Origin: Clostridiales bacterium | GTDB taxonomy: Bacteria; Bacillota; Clostridia; Oscillospirales; Oscillospiraceae | Assembly (NCBI GenBank): GCA_019420945.1 | Contig: JAHZGF010000043.1 | Coordinates: forward strand, 1 to 13,429 | Direction of reading: 5' to 3' | DNA: 13,429 bases | Shown here: positions 1-7,031 of the stretch, in pieces | Layout of the letters: each line of letters begins with the position of its first letter | Position numbering within the stretch: the first letter of the stretch is position 1 | Position numbers and translations under genes: made by a program | Notes under the pieces: generated by a model | What the model saw: the letters and a program-made list of their open reading frames with translations, nothing else | Database searches by the model: none | Told to the model about the DNA's origin: nothing

Positions 1-25
1 TATCAGGCCCTTATAGGGCTTAATC

Positions 26-51
26 AAGCCACCGGCTTAGCCGGTGGTTTT
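26..51 (+). terminator. Strong hairpin with T-run at the left edge
   Basis: An 8-bp perfect stem (29-36 with 40-47, loop TTA) extends by A-U and G-U pairs to about 11 bp and runs into TTTT at 48-51. A smaller GCCC/GGGC hairpin (7-10 with 16-19) precedes it. It reads as the intrinsic terminator of something left of the window. It could also be the structured end of an IS200/IS605-type element, but no transposase is visible here. Confidence 0.6.
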
Positions 52-79
52 GACTCCGGTCCAGTTTTGCCCCTTTGCC

Positions 80-108
80 TTGCTTTTTTACCGGCTTTCC
101 GGTAAAAT
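80..108 (+). promoter_or_regulatory. Sigma-A-type promoter of the endonuclease/phosphatase gene, with inverted repeat
   Basis: TTGCTT (80-85) and TAAAAT (103-108) are separated by exactly 17 bases. A perfect 9-bp inverted repeat, TTTTACCGG / CCGGTAAAA (86-94 and 99-107, spacer CTTT), fills the spacer and overlaps the -10. It could be an operator or merely a hairpin. The start codon lies 44 bases after the -10, preceded by AGGAGG at 139-144. Confidence 0.6.
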
Positions 109-152
109 ATTTGTAAAATAAAAGTAAAATACCGGAACAGGAGGAATTTCCT

Positions 153-1274
153 ATGTCAGAACGCTCCCGCCGCCCCGCCTGGCGGAGCCTGTCCCTGCCC
201 CGCCGCATTTTGCGGGTGGCCCTTTGTGTGCTGCTGGCGTTGGTGCTTGTTGTGGCGGCCTATGTGGCCTATGTATTTCTGGACTACCACCGGATTCCGG
301 ACAACACTGTGCTGGAGGTCCGCAATCTGACGGAGGAGCAGGAGAGCGCCAAGATCGGGGAGGAGTACCGGGCCGTCACCTACAATGTGGGATTTGGAGC
401 CTATACCCCAGACTACACCTTCTTTATGGACGGAGGCAAATCCTCCTGGGCGGAGAGTAAAGAGAGTGTGATTGCCACCATTCAGGGAGCTGCGGAAACG
501 GTGGAACAGCTGGACGCGGACCTGATCCTGTTGGAAGAGATCGATCTGGATGCCACCCGCAGCTACCATGTGGATCAGGATGCGCTGTTCAGCCAGGCCT
601 TTGAGGGCTATTGCTCCCAGCTGGCCATCGACTACGACTCCCCCTTCCTGTTTTACCCCTTCACCCAGCCCCACGGCAAATCCCTGGCGGCCATCGGAGT
701 TTATTCCAGACTGCCCATCACCTCCGCCCTGCGACGCAGTCTGACCATTTCCCAGGGATTCAGCAAGTTGGTGGATCTGGACCGTTGCTATTCCGTCAGC
801 CGGATTCCCGTGGAAAACGGCAAGGAACTGGTGGTATACGCCGTCCACATGTCCGCCTACGGCAACTCTGAGGCGGTGCGGGACGGCCAGAAGCGGATGC
901 TTCAGGAGGACATGGCCCAGGAGGTGGCCGCCGGCAACTATGTGATCTGCGGCGGCGACTTCAACCACAACCTGCTGGCTGCCGAGGATGAGACCGACGC
1001 CGAGAGCTGGGCCTATCCCTATCCCCGCAGCTATCTGCCCCAGGGCATGTCCTTCTGCCTGGATCTGCTGACGGAGCAGCAGCGTCAGGAGCTGGCTCCC
1101 ACCACTCGGAATGCCGACATTCCCTACGATCCGGCGGAGAGCCTTTGCCTGACCATCGACGGCTTTATCATCTCTGATAACATTGAGCTGGTGTCTTACT
1201 CCACCGTGGACACCCAGTTCGCCTGGTCTGACCACAACCCGGTCCAGCTCACCTTCCGGCTGCTGGAGGGGTAA
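153..1274 (+). CDS. Membrane-anchored endonuclease/exonuclease/phosphatase family protein
   Basis: This 373-aa protein has a short basic N-terminus, one hydrophobic segment (about residues 18-42) and an extracytoplasmic catalytic domain of the EEP (DNase I-like) superfamily. Visible catalytic landmarks are the YNVG motif (N78), LLEEID (E128/E129), VHMSA (H232), GGDFNH (D269, N271), TIDGF (D336) and SDHNP (D360, H361), in the usual order and spacing. Family members cleave phosphodiesters in nucleic acids, phosphoinositides or sphingomyelin using a divalent metal. The substrate here cannot be told from sequence. The lone N-terminal anchor places the enzyme on the outer face of the membrane, so an extracellular nuclease or lipid phosphatase role is an inference. 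The start is supported by AGGAGG 8 bases upstream. The gene is monocistronic, with its own promoter and a GC-rich terminator. Confidence 0.88.
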   Translation: MSERSRRPAWRSLSLPRRILRVALCVLLALVLVVAAYVAYVFLDYHRIPDNTVLEVRNLTEEQESAKIGEEYRAVTYNVGFGAYTPDYTFFMDGGKSSWAESKESVIATIQGAAETVEQLDADLILLEEIDLDATRSYHVDQDALFSQAFEGYCSQLAIDYDSPFLFYPFTQPHGKSLAAIGVYSRLPITSALRRSLTISQGFSKLVDLDRCYSVSRIPVENGKELVVYAVHMSAYGNSEAVRDGQKRMLQEDMAQEVAAGNYVICGGDFNHNLLAAEDETDAESWAYPYPRSYLPQGMSFCLDLLTEQQRQELAPTTRNADIPYDPAESLCLTIDGFIISDNIELVSYSTVDTQFAWSDHNPVQLTFRLLEG

Positions 1275-1284
1275 TGCTGCAGCG

Positions 1285-1322
1285 AGAACGGGGCGCCCCG
1301 GCAGGGGCGCCCCGTTCTATTT
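1285..1322 (+). terminator. Terminator after the endonuclease/phosphatase gene
   Basis: A perfect 15-bp GC-rich stem (1285-1299 with 1304-1318, loop GGCA) begins 11 bases after the stop codon. It is followed by a weak T-rich tail. The rest of the 1319-1466 stretch shows only a small GGGGC/GCCCC hairpin (1339-1357) and no credible gene. Confidence 0.8.
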
Positions 1323-1466
1323 GTCGATTGCAGGGAAGGGGGCAAAGGCAATGCCCCGAAATGCAAGTCACTTTTTGAGAATTTGCAATTTTGCCCAAAA
1401 GAGACAGTTTGACTCGGGTGGATTTGCAGTGATTTTTAAAAAGTACGCTGACCGCCCTGTAAGCCC

Positions 1467-1495
1467 TTGTCAAACGAAAGGGAATCGGCTATCAT
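1467..1495 (+). promoter_or_regulatory. Promoter of the diaminopimelate decarboxylase-like gene
   Basis: TTGTCA (1467-1472) and TATCAT (1490-1495) are spaced 17 bases apart, each matching consensus at 5 of 6 positions. The leader of roughly 50 bases holds a 5-bp CGGGC/GCCCG hairpin (1514-1528) and the ribosome site AAGGAG (1532-1537). It is far too short for a lysine riboswitch. Confidence 0.6.
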
Positions 1496-1549
1496 GTAAC
1501 CTAGGAAAAAATGCGGGCTTTTTGCCCGGTCAAGGAGATATAGAAACAA

Positions 1550-2809
1550 ATGAGCAAGACACCTTTTGTCAATCGGGAGCAGTTGGAAGCCATCTGCAAG
1601 GAGTATCCCACGCCCTTTCATCTCTATGACGAGGCGGGCATCCGGGCCACTGCCCGGGCAGTGAACCAGGCCTTCAGCTGGAATCCCGGTTTCCGTGAGT
1701 ATTTCGCCGTCAAAGCCACCCCCACCCCGGGGATCCTGAAGATTCTGAAGGAGGAGGGCTGCGGTGTGGACTGCTCCTCCCTGACGGAGCTGATGATGAG
1801 CGATCGCTGCGGGTTCCACGGAGACCAGATCATGTTCTCCTCCAACGATACCCCCGCTGAGGAATTTGCATTGGCCGCCAAGCTGGGAGCCACCATCAAC
1901 CTGGATGATTTTACCCACATCGACTTTTTGGAGAAGACCATCGGCTATATTCCCGAGACCATCTCCTGCCGCTTCAACCCCGGCGGAGTGTTCCAGCTTG
2001 GGGAGAGCAAGGAGGGGTTCCAGGTCATGGACACCCCCGGCGACTCCAAGTACGGCTTTACCCGGGATCAGCTCTTTGAGGGCTTCCGGCTGCTGAAGGA
2101 AAAGGGAGCCAAGCGCTTTGGCATTCACGCCTTCCTGGCCTCCAACACCATTTCCAACGACTACTATCCTGCCCTGGCGGGCCAGCTGTTCCAGCTGGCA
2201 GTGGAACTGGAGCGGGAGACCGGGGCAGATGTCTGCTTCATCAACCTCTCCGGCGGCGTGGGAGTGCCCTATCGGCCGGAGCAGCCGGAGAACGACATCT
2301 TCGCCATCGGCGAGGGAGTACGCCGGAAATTTGAGGAGATCCTGGTGCCCGCCGGCATGGGAGATGTGGCCATCTTCACTGAAATGGGCCGTTATATGCT
2401 GGCCTCCCACGGCCATCTGGTGACCCGGGTCCTCCATGAGAAGCACACTTATAAGGAGTATATCGGTGTGGATGCCTGCGCCGCCAACCTGATGCGGCCG
2501 GCCATGTACGGGGCCTATCACCACATCACTGTCATGGGCAAAGAGGATCAGCCCCTGGATCACAAGTATGATGTGGTGGGTTCCCTGTGTGAGAACAACG
2601 ATAAGTTTGCCGTGGATCGGATGCTGCCCAAGATTGATATCGGCGATTTGCTGGTCATCCATGATACCGGCGCCCACGGGTTTTCCATGGGTTACAACTA
2701 TAACGGCCGGCTCCGCTCTGCCGAGATCCTGTTGAAGGAGGACGGCTCCACGGAGCTGATGCGCCGGGCCGAAACCCCCGACGATTATTTCGCCACCCTC
2801 GTATGGTAA
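1550..2809 (+). CDS. lysA: Diaminopimelate decarboxylase-like PLP enzyme (Orn/DAP/Arg decarboxylase group 2)
   Basis: This 419-aa protein has the alanine-racemase-like PLP barrel followed by the C-terminal beta domain of fold-III decarboxylases. The family removes a carboxyl group from meso-diaminopimelate to give lysine. K55 in FAVKAT is the expected Schiff-base lysine. H193 (GIHAF) should stack on the cofactor. The glycine run LSGGVGVPY (233-241) and E278 to R281 hold the phosphate, and C347 in GSLCENND is the conserved cysteine from the partner subunit of the dimer. Two departures from the textbook family are visible: the phosphate-binding EPGR is EMGR, and the GGGxG loop is SGGVG. Specificity for DAP over another amino acid or a carboxyspermidine-type substrate is therefore inferred. 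No other lysine gene is adjacent. The start follows AAGGAG by about 12 bases, and the gene stands alone between promoter and terminator. Confidence 0.85.
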   Translation: MSKTPFVNREQLEAICKEYPTPFHLYDEAGIRATARAVNQAFSWNPGFREYFAVKATPTPGILKILKEEGCGVDCSSLTELMMSDRCGFHGDQIMFSSNDTPAEEFALAAKLGATINLDDFTHIDFLEKTIGYIPETISCRFNPGGVFQLGESKEGFQVMDTPGDSKYGFTRDQLFEGFRLLKEKGAKRFGIHAFLASNTISNDYYPALAGQLFQLAVELERETGADVCFINLSGGVGVPYRPEQPENDIFAIGEGVRRKFEEILVPAGMGDVAIFTEMGRYMLASHGHLVTRVLHEKHTYKEYIGVDACAANLMRPAMYGAYHHITVMGKEDQPLDHKYDVVGSLCENNDKFAVDRMLPKIDIGDLLVIHDTGAHGFSMGYNYNGRLRSAEILLKEDGSTELMRRAETPDDYFATLVW

Positions 2810-2814
2810 AGTGC

Positions 2815-2853
2815 AAACTTCCCCATCTCAGCACTGAGATGGGGAAGTTTTTT
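2815..2853 (+). terminator. Terminator after lysA
   Basis: A perfect 16-bp stem (2815-2830 with 2835-2850, loop GCAC) ends in six T residues (2848-2853), a textbook intrinsic terminator 5 bases after the stop codon. Confidence 0.93.
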
Positions 2854-2886
2854 CCATTCTATCCTTTCGTGATGCGGGAGAGACCC

Positions 2887-2915
2887 TTGCAATACAGCGG
2901 CAAACGTGCCATAAT
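2887..2915 (+). promoter_or_regulatory. Promoter of the surface protein gene
   Basis: TTGCAA (2887-2892) and CATAAT (2910-2915) are spaced 17 bases apart. The resulting leader is about 95 bases long and ends in the strong ribosome site AAAGGAGG (3000-3007). No riboswitch fold is recognised in it. Confidence 0.5.
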
Positions 2916-3017
2916 ACTGTTGATATAAAGGAAACTAAAATTGACTGGAAGGTTGCTAAAAAATGGTCGATGGCGAACCTGACCTGCAGCCGGAAGGAAA
3001 AAGGAGGATCCTACATC

Positions 3018-4736
3018 ATGAAGAAGAAATGGCTTTCTGTGCTGTTGGCACTGGCGCTGACTTTGGCACTGCTGCCTGCGGCAGCAATGGCGGCGGGCAC
3101 TGAATGCGCCGGCGGCGAAGACTGCCAGCATGTGGCGGCCATCAACGGGATGCACTATGACACGCTGCAGGCGGCCATCGATGCAGCTGTGACCGGAGAT
3201 GAGATCGTGCTGCTGAAGTCCACCCAGGAAGACGGGGTAACCTTCACGCAGTCCGGCAGCTATACCCTGAACCTTGGCGGCAACACGCTTCGGTCAGACA
3301 AAGCCAATGGCGACCTGATCGCAATTAAGGCTCCGGATTTGACCCTGAATATCAAGGGAGGCACTTTGCTCTCTGAGGGCGAAACCACTTACGGCATCTA
3401 TTCTTATACCGGGGCCTCTAACCTGAACCTGATTCTGGAGGGGGTAGTGATCGATACCATCGATCAGCCTGTGGGCGTGCAGGGCCTCAATTCCAACCAG
3501 AATGTCACGGTAAGCAACAGTTCCATCACCTGTGATTCCACCGGTATCTACTTCCCGCCCATCAGCGGTACGCTGCGGGTAGAGAATTCTCAGATTACTG
3601 CGGTTGACAACGGTATTGTGGTCAAGGGCGGCAATGTGGTGGTCAGCGGTGACCAGACTGTTATCACTGCCATCGGCACTCCGGAAGATCAGGATAAGCC
3701 CTATGACGGCAATGTTATGGGCGAGGGTTTCCCCAAGACCGGCAACGCCATCTATGTTGAGGGCGGTTACACTGTCGCAGGCGGCGGCGCCCGGCCCATT
3801 GATGTCCAGATTCAGGATGGCACCTTCGAGAGCGTTTCGGCCTCTGCTCTGGCCATGAACTTTGCCACGGACACCAATGTCCAGACCATGCAGGTCCAGG
3901 GCGGCGTGTTCTCTTCCGACATTCAGCAGTTTGTGGACAAGGATGCCACTTCTGCCTCTTTGACCTCCGGGAGCAATACCACTTTTTATGTGGGCGATCC
4001 TGCTCTGGTCTCCAGCAGACTGGGCAAAGCTGCGGTGGCGGGAGACGCCATTAACGTGCTGTCCGGTGATGTGAGCCTGAGCATTGCCAGCGACGATGTG
4101 ACCGTCACCAATACGGGTAACGGTATCGTCAATGTTAACGGCCAGGAGCTGGGTCAGGACCCGGTCATTACCCATACCCATACCTGGGGTGAAGCTGTTT
4201 GGACCTGGAATGAGGACAACACCGCGATGGCCACCTTTACCTGCCAGAAGGATGCAAGCCATACCGAAGAGGTGAAGGCCGACGTCACCAGCCAGACCAC
4301 GGCAGCCACCTGCACCGCCGAGGGAAAGACGGTCTATACTGCCACCGTGACCTTTGAGGGTCAGACTTATACCGATGAGAAAACTGTGATTCTTCCGGCC
4401 ACCGGCCATGGCAGCACTGAGCTGAAGAATGCCAAGGAGGCCACCTGCACCGAAGAGGGCTATACCGGCGACAAGGTGTGCACTGTGTGCGGCCAGGTGG
4501 TGGAGCAGGGTACTGTGATTCCCAAGGCGGCCCACAGCTATCAGGATGGCAAGTGCACCGTCTGCGGTGCTGCGGACCCCAACTATAAGCCTGCGGAGTC
4601 TACCACGAAGGATCAGAGCAATTCTCCCAAGACCGGCGATGACAGCCAGGTGGTGCTGTGGACCGTGCTGCTGGTGGCAGCTTGCGGCGGCGCAGCCGGC
4701 CTGACCGTTTATGGCCTGCGGAAAAAGAGACAATAA
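3018..4736 (+). CDS. Secreted surface protein with beta-helix region and sortase sorting signal
   Basis: The start at 3018 is chosen because AAAGGAGG lies 10 bases upstream and a classic signal peptide begins there (KKK, hydrophobic core to residue 20, likely cleavage after AMA near residue 25). An in-frame start at 2970 would put a non-signal extension in front. The product is 572 aa. Residues of roughly 44-380 show the regular beta-strand/turn pattern, with repeated N/G-rich turns, of a right-handed parallel beta-helix. Residues of about 385-525 hold two or three small Cys-containing repeats (ATCTAEG, ATCTEEG, CTVCG twice), a module common in clostridial surface proteins. The C-terminus has SPKTGD (536-541), a transmembrane segment and a KKR tail, which is a sortase signal of the xPxTG type. 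The protein is probably cell-wall anchored and may bind or degrade glycans, but no catalytic residues can be assigned. No sortase gene lies nearby. Confidence 0.85.
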   Translation: MKKKWLSVLLALALTLALLPAAAMAAGTECAGGEDCQHVAAINGMHYDTLQAAIDAAVTGDEIVLLKSTQEDGVTFTQSGSYTLNLGGNTLRSDKANGDLIAIKAPDLTLNIKGGTLLSEGETTYGIYSYTGASNLNLILEGVVIDTIDQPVGVQGLNSNQNVTVSNSSITCDSTGIYFPPISGTLRVENSQITAVDNGIVVKGGNVVVSGDQTVITAIGTPEDQDKPYDGNVMGEGFPKTGNAIYVEGGYTVAGGGARPIDVQIQDGTFESVSASALAMNFATDTNVQTMQVQGGVFSSDIQQFVDKDATSASLTSGSNTTFYVGDPALVSSRLGKAAVAGDAINVLSGDVSLSIASDDVTVTNTGNGIVNVNGQELGQDPVITHTHTWGEAVWTWNEDNTAMATFTCQKDASHTEEVKADVTSQTTAATCTAEGKTVYTATVTFEGQTYTDEKTVILPATGHGSTELKNAKEATCTEEGYTGDKVCTVCGQVVEQGTVIPKAAHSYQDGKCTVCGAADPNYKPAESTTKDQSNSPKTGDDSQVVLWTVLLVAACGGAAGLTVYGLRKKRQ

Positions 4737-4745
4737 CCCCCGGAA

Positions 4746-4818
4746 TCTGCCGGTAAGTTCCGGCAGAAGTGGAGCGTGAACAGGGCGGAGATGCCATATT
4801 GGCATCTCCGCCCTGTTT
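4746..4818. terminator. Tandem hairpins between convergent genes
   Basis: An 8-bp hairpin (TCTGCCGG 4746-4753 with 4760-4767) is followed by a perfect 18-bp stem (4779-4796 with 4800-4817, loop TAT). It lies between the convergent surface protein and NUDIX genes, so the larger hairpin probably stops transcription from both sides, although both T-tails are short. Confidence 0.78.
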
Positions 4819-4854
4819 GCAATGGAAAAAGTTTCGGAAGCATGGCTGAGTGAT

Positions 4855-5343
4855 TCAATTTTGTGCCACAGGCAGTTCCTGCCGGCCGTTCAGAACGGCC
4901 CGGATCAGCTGATCTCCCCGATAGACCAGTTTTAAGGAGAAAAAGGGGGACCGCTCCTCCAGCAGTTTCAGAAAGATTTTGTCCCCCGCCCAGATGTTCT
5001 TGGACAGCAAGTCATGCTTGTCTACCCATTCCAGTACACCCTCGTCACAGTCTTTGAGATCTCCTTCGAACTGGTCACTCCAGAACAGGTGCATGTACTC
5101 TGTGCCCCACTCATCAGAGACAAAGGTGACAATGCCCCGGTATTCATAGTCCAGCATAGTAAGACCGGTTTCCTCTTTGACCTCCCGCAGAGCGCAATCC
5201 TCGGGACTCTCGCCGGGCTCAAATTTTCCGCCTGGGCCCACCCATTTGTCCTGGTTTTCATCTCCTTGCTTTTTGATCCGATGGAGCATCAGATATTTCC
5301 CGTCCCGTTCCAGATGGCATAAGGTGGTGTTGCGTGGATTCAT
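4855..5343 (-). CDS. NUDIX hydrolase, MutT/8-oxo-dGTP diphosphatase-like
   Basis: This 162-aa protein contains a complete Nudix box matching GX5EX7REUXEEXGU: G39, E45, R53, E54, E57, E58, G60 and L61. The glutamates bind the divalent metal that attacks nucleoside diphosphate-X substrates. The N-terminal strand RNTTLCHLERDGKYLMLHR and the segment DKWVGPGGK resemble 8-oxo-dGTP diphosphatases (MutT/YtkD type), which clean oxidised nucleotides from the pool. Family-level function is firm, but the exact substrate is inferred. The start at 5343 is preferred over an upstream in-frame ATG at 5376 because AAAGAGG sits about 8 bases before it and homologous proteins begin near this point. It is transcribed alone from a promoter at 5415-5443. 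Confidence 0.88.
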   Translation of the reverse strand: MNPRNTTLCHLERDGKYLMLHRIKKQGDENQDKWVGPGGKFEPGESPEDCALREVKEETGLTMLDYEYRGIVTFVSDEWGTEYMHLFWSDQFEGDLKDCDEGVLEWVDKHDLLSKNIWAGDKIFLKLLEERSPFFSLKLVYRGDQLIRAVLNGRQELPVAQN

Positions 5344-5414
5344 GGCTGAAACCTCTTTCCGGTCCCCATGCTGCAAAATATGGACTCAAGCAGGCATGGG
5401 GTGTTTTTCAATAT

Positions 5415-5443
5415 ATCATATCACGCCTGTACTACAGGGACAA
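5415..5443 (-). promoter_or_regulatory. Promoter of the NUDIX gene
   Basis: On the minus strand TTGTCC (5438-5443) and TATGAT (5415-5420) are spaced 17 bases apart, about 70 bases before the NUDIX start. Confidence 0.5.
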
Positions 5444-5447
5444 GCTG

Positions 5448-5473
5448 ACGGGGCCCGCAATCGCGGGCCCCGT
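5448..5473 (-). terminator. GC-rich terminator hairpin after hsp20
   Basis: A perfect 11-bp stem (5448-5458 with 5463-5473, loop AATC) lies 9 bases past the hsp20 stop. The T-run is on the plus-strand side (TTTT at 5473-5476), so on the minus strand it lacks a good U-tract. Position makes it the likely hsp20 terminator all the same. Confidence 0.6.
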
Positions 5474-5481
5474 TTTCCGGA

Positions 5482-5907
5482 TTAGTGAATCTCCACCTGG
5501 CGGATGGTCTTTTCTTCCCAGTGCTGCTTGGGCAGCCGCAGGGAGAGCACCCCCGCCCGATAACTGGCAGTGATGGCCTCGGTATCCACCTCGGACACAT
5601 CGAAGGTGCGGCTCAGGCAGCCGTAGCTGCGCTCCCGGCGGATATAACTGCTGGCGTCGTCACCCTCCTGGTGCTGGTCGCTGCGCTGGGCTGTGATGGT
5701 GAGATAGTTGCCCTCCAACTGTACGTGGATGTCCTCCCGCTTCAGACCGGGCAGATCGGCCTCCAGCACATAGGCGTCTCCTTCGTCTTTTACGTCCAGT
5801 TCAAAATCCAGTTTTGGGGTGCGGCCAAAGAGGCTGGAGGTGATTTGCTCCAGCTCCTGAAGGGGATTGGTCAGCTTGCCCCGACTCTGGTTGGTCAGTC
5901 CAAACAT
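5482..5907 (-). CDS. Hsp20/alpha-crystallin small heat shock protein
   Basis: This 141-aa ATP-independent holdase binds unfolding proteins in the cytoplasm and assembles into oligomers. A short N-terminal arm (residues 1-32) leads into the alpha-crystallin domain (about 34-127), which has the hallmarks YVLEADLPGLKREDI (46-60), SYGCLSRTF (94-102) and the family signature AxxxxGVL seen as ASYRAGVLSLRLPK (114-127). The C-terminal extension ends in RQVEIH with no clear IxI/V anchor, only the residue pair VEI. The start at 5907 has GAGGAGG 7-8 bases upstream. An in-frame ATG at 5970 lacks a ribosome site and lies inside the preceding terminator region. No CIRCE or CtsR box is visible. A weak promoter candidate (TTGATG 5984-5989, TATAGA 5962-5967 on the minus strand) overlaps the eutP terminator. 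Confidence 0.92.
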   Translation of the reverse strand: MFGLTNQSRGKLTNPLQELEQITSSLFGRTPKLDFELDVKDEGDAYVLEADLPGLKREDIHVQLEGNYLTITAQRSDQHQEGDDASSYIRRERSYGCLSRTFDVSEVDTEAITASYRAGVLSLRLPKQHWEEKTIRQVEIH

Positions 5908-5968
5908 TGCGTGTGCCTCCTCATATAGCGGTTCTGAGACAGTTTGCCCTGGCCGGTTCATTCTATAC

Positions 5969-6004
5969 AAAAAAGACGTATTGCATCAAAATGCAATACG
6001 TCTT
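5969..6004 (-). terminator. Terminator of the eutS-eutP operon
   Basis: A perfect 14-bp stem (5973-5986 with 5991-6004) is followed, reading on the minus strand, by six T residues (5969-5974 complement). It lies 12 bases after the eutP stop. Confidence 0.9.
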
Positions 6005-6015
6005 GATCGGAGAAA

Positions 6016-6468
6016 TTAGAAAAGGGTTTGCGGATCGGGACCGTCAGTGTCCAGATAATCCATCAGCTCCTGGAGTCCGGTGCCCTCCTTGGCGCTGACG
6101 TAAAAAATTTTCTCACAGCCTGCCAGCCGCAGCCAGCGTTCCGCCCGGGCGGGATCTCCCTCGGGCCGGTCAATCTGGGTGACGATGCCGATGGTCTCCC
6201 GATTGGTGGAGGAAGTGACGCCGGGGGAGTAGATGGAAAATTCCTCAATGGAGGAGATCAAAAGACCCACCACATCCGCCTCATAGGCATACAGCGCCAG
6301 GGCCCGGCCCAGGTGTTTGCTCTCGCAATATTCGCCGGGGGTGTCGATGATGGCGTCGCCGTGGTGGATGTATTGGGTCTTGTCGTAGTGGATGCCCTCG
6401 CCCCGAAGTGCCTGTTTCAGGGTGGTTTTGCCGGAGCCGCTGCGGCCCATAAAGATGATCTTCCGCAT
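6016..6468 (-). CDS. eutP: EutP/PduV-family small GTPase-like protein
   Basis: This 150-aa P-loop protein has Walker A GRSGSGKT (8-15), G3 motif DTPG (42-45), TQID (97-100) in place of the usual NKxD, and SAKEG (125-129). It matches EutP/PduV proteins, which are encoded beside the shell protein EutS/PduU in ethanolamine and propanediol microcompartment operons. In those systems the role has been described variously as an acetate kinase-like activity or shell association or localisation. The start at 6468 is preferred because a Ras-like fold begins there (MRKIIFMGRSG). Upstream in-frame codons would read back into eutS. The gap from the eutS stop is only 5 bases and there is no strong ribosome site, so translation is probably coupled. 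No other microcompartment gene is in the window. Confidence 0.85.
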   Translation of the reverse strand: MRKIIFMGRSGSGKTTLKQALRGEGIHYDKTQYIHHGDAIIDTPGEYCESKHLGRALALYAYEADVVGLLISSIEEFSIYSPGVTSSTNRETIGIVTQIDRPEGDPARAERWLRLAGCEKIFYVSAKEGTGLQELMDYLDTDGPDPQTLF

Positions 6469-6473
6469 GGCGG

Positions 6474-6851
6474 TCAGGTCTTGGTGATGGGGCAGACGGT
6501 GCAGCCCAGAGTATCCCGGCAGTAGTCGCACAGATCCGCCATGGCCTGCTCCACCTGGGCCACCAGCCCGGTGAAAATCAGGGTGCCGCTGAACCGGTCC
6601 ACAAAGCTGAGATCCACACCGGTGGACTTGATGGCGATATCGGCGCAGATGATGCTGGTCTCGCTGGGGGTCACGGTGACAATGCCGATGGCAGCCTTGC
6701 TGTAATCCAGCTTGGGGTCCAGGCCCAGCTTGCGATAGATCACCGGATCCGGGTTGGCAATGATGTGGGCCAGGGTAATCTGTTTCCCTGGAACCGTCTC
6801 CTGGATCAGGCGCATATTGTTTTGAAACCCGGTGGCGGTCTCATCAATCAT
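6474..6851 (-). CDS. eutS: EutS/PduU-family bacterial microcompartment shell protein
   Basis: This 125-aa protein has a single BMC domain of the circularly permuted EutS/PduU type, which forms hexamers in the shell. Signature stretches are VPGKQITLAHIIANP (20-34), AAIGIVTVTPSETSIICAD (53-71), and VDRFSGTLIFTG (84-95), which line up with enterobacterial EutS. It is somewhat longer than the usual ~111 aa because of an extra N-terminal segment (1-12). It also carries four cysteines in the last 20 residues. GGAGGTGA lies 9 bases before the start. It is the first gene of a two-gene unit with eutP. Structural proteins for a shell (EutM/EutN-like) and signature enzymes are absent nearby, so the pair looks like a satellite locus. 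Confidence 0.88.
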   Translation of the reverse strand: MIDETATGFQNNMRLIQETVPGKQITLAHIIANPDPVIYRKLGLDPKLDYSKAAIGIVTVTPSETSIICADIAIKSTGVDLSFVDRFSGTLIFTGLVAQVEQAMADLCDYCRDTLGCTVCPITKT

Positions 6852-6886
6852 GGCATGTCACCTCCAAAGCAAAATCTTATATTGCT

Positions 6887-6915
6887 ATTGTACTCCGCCT
6901 TAGCGGGAAAAGCAA
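6887..6915 (-). promoter_or_regulatory. Promoter of the eutS-eutP unit
   Basis: On the minus strand TTGCTT (6910-6915) and TACAAT (6887-6892) are spaced 17 bases apart. It lies in a 180-base divergent region shared with the rrf2-type gene. No EutV/ANTAR-type dual hairpin leader is visible. Confidence 0.6.
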
Positions 6916-6983
6916 GCACAAACGGAAAAAAGCGGACATTTTGACAGAGGGGAATCAAATCTTCTATTCACCTAGCAAAACGG

Positions 6984-7012
6984 TTGCATTTTCCGGAAAA
7001 ACCGGATAAAAT
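6984..7012 (+). promoter_or_regulatory. Promoter of the Rrf2-type regulator, with small inverted repeat
   Basis: TTGCAT (6984-6989) and TAAAAT (7007-7012) are spaced 17 bases apart. The spacer holds an inverted repeat TCCGG-AAAAA-CCGGA (6992-7006), a possible operator. A second candidate -35, TTGACA at 6941-6946, has only a poor -10 (TATTCA at 6965). Confidence 0.6.
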
Positions 7013-7031
7013 ATGTGCTGGAGTTGATACT

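Noticed and set aside
156..1235. Long minus-strand open frame (359 codons) opposite the endonuclease/phosphatase gene
   Set aside because: It lacks a ribosome site and its composition (runs of G, V, Q, H) is that of a GC-rich shadow frame. The plus-strand gene has clear catalytic motifs.
1496..1549. Possible lysine riboswitch before lysA
   Set aside because: The leader from the likely transcript start to ATG is only about 50 bases, with one 5-bp hairpin. That is far too short for the lysine aptamer.
3294..4805. Minus-strand open frame of 503 codons opposite the surface protein gene
   Set aside because: It runs through the terminator hairpins and has no signal or motif. The opposite strand has a signal peptide and sorting signal in frame.
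5908..5972. CIRCE or CtsR box upstream of hsp20
   Set aside because: Neither the TTAGCACTC/GAGTGCTAA pair nor a tandem GGTCAAA heptad is present. Only a weak promoter candidate overlapping the eutP terminator is seen.
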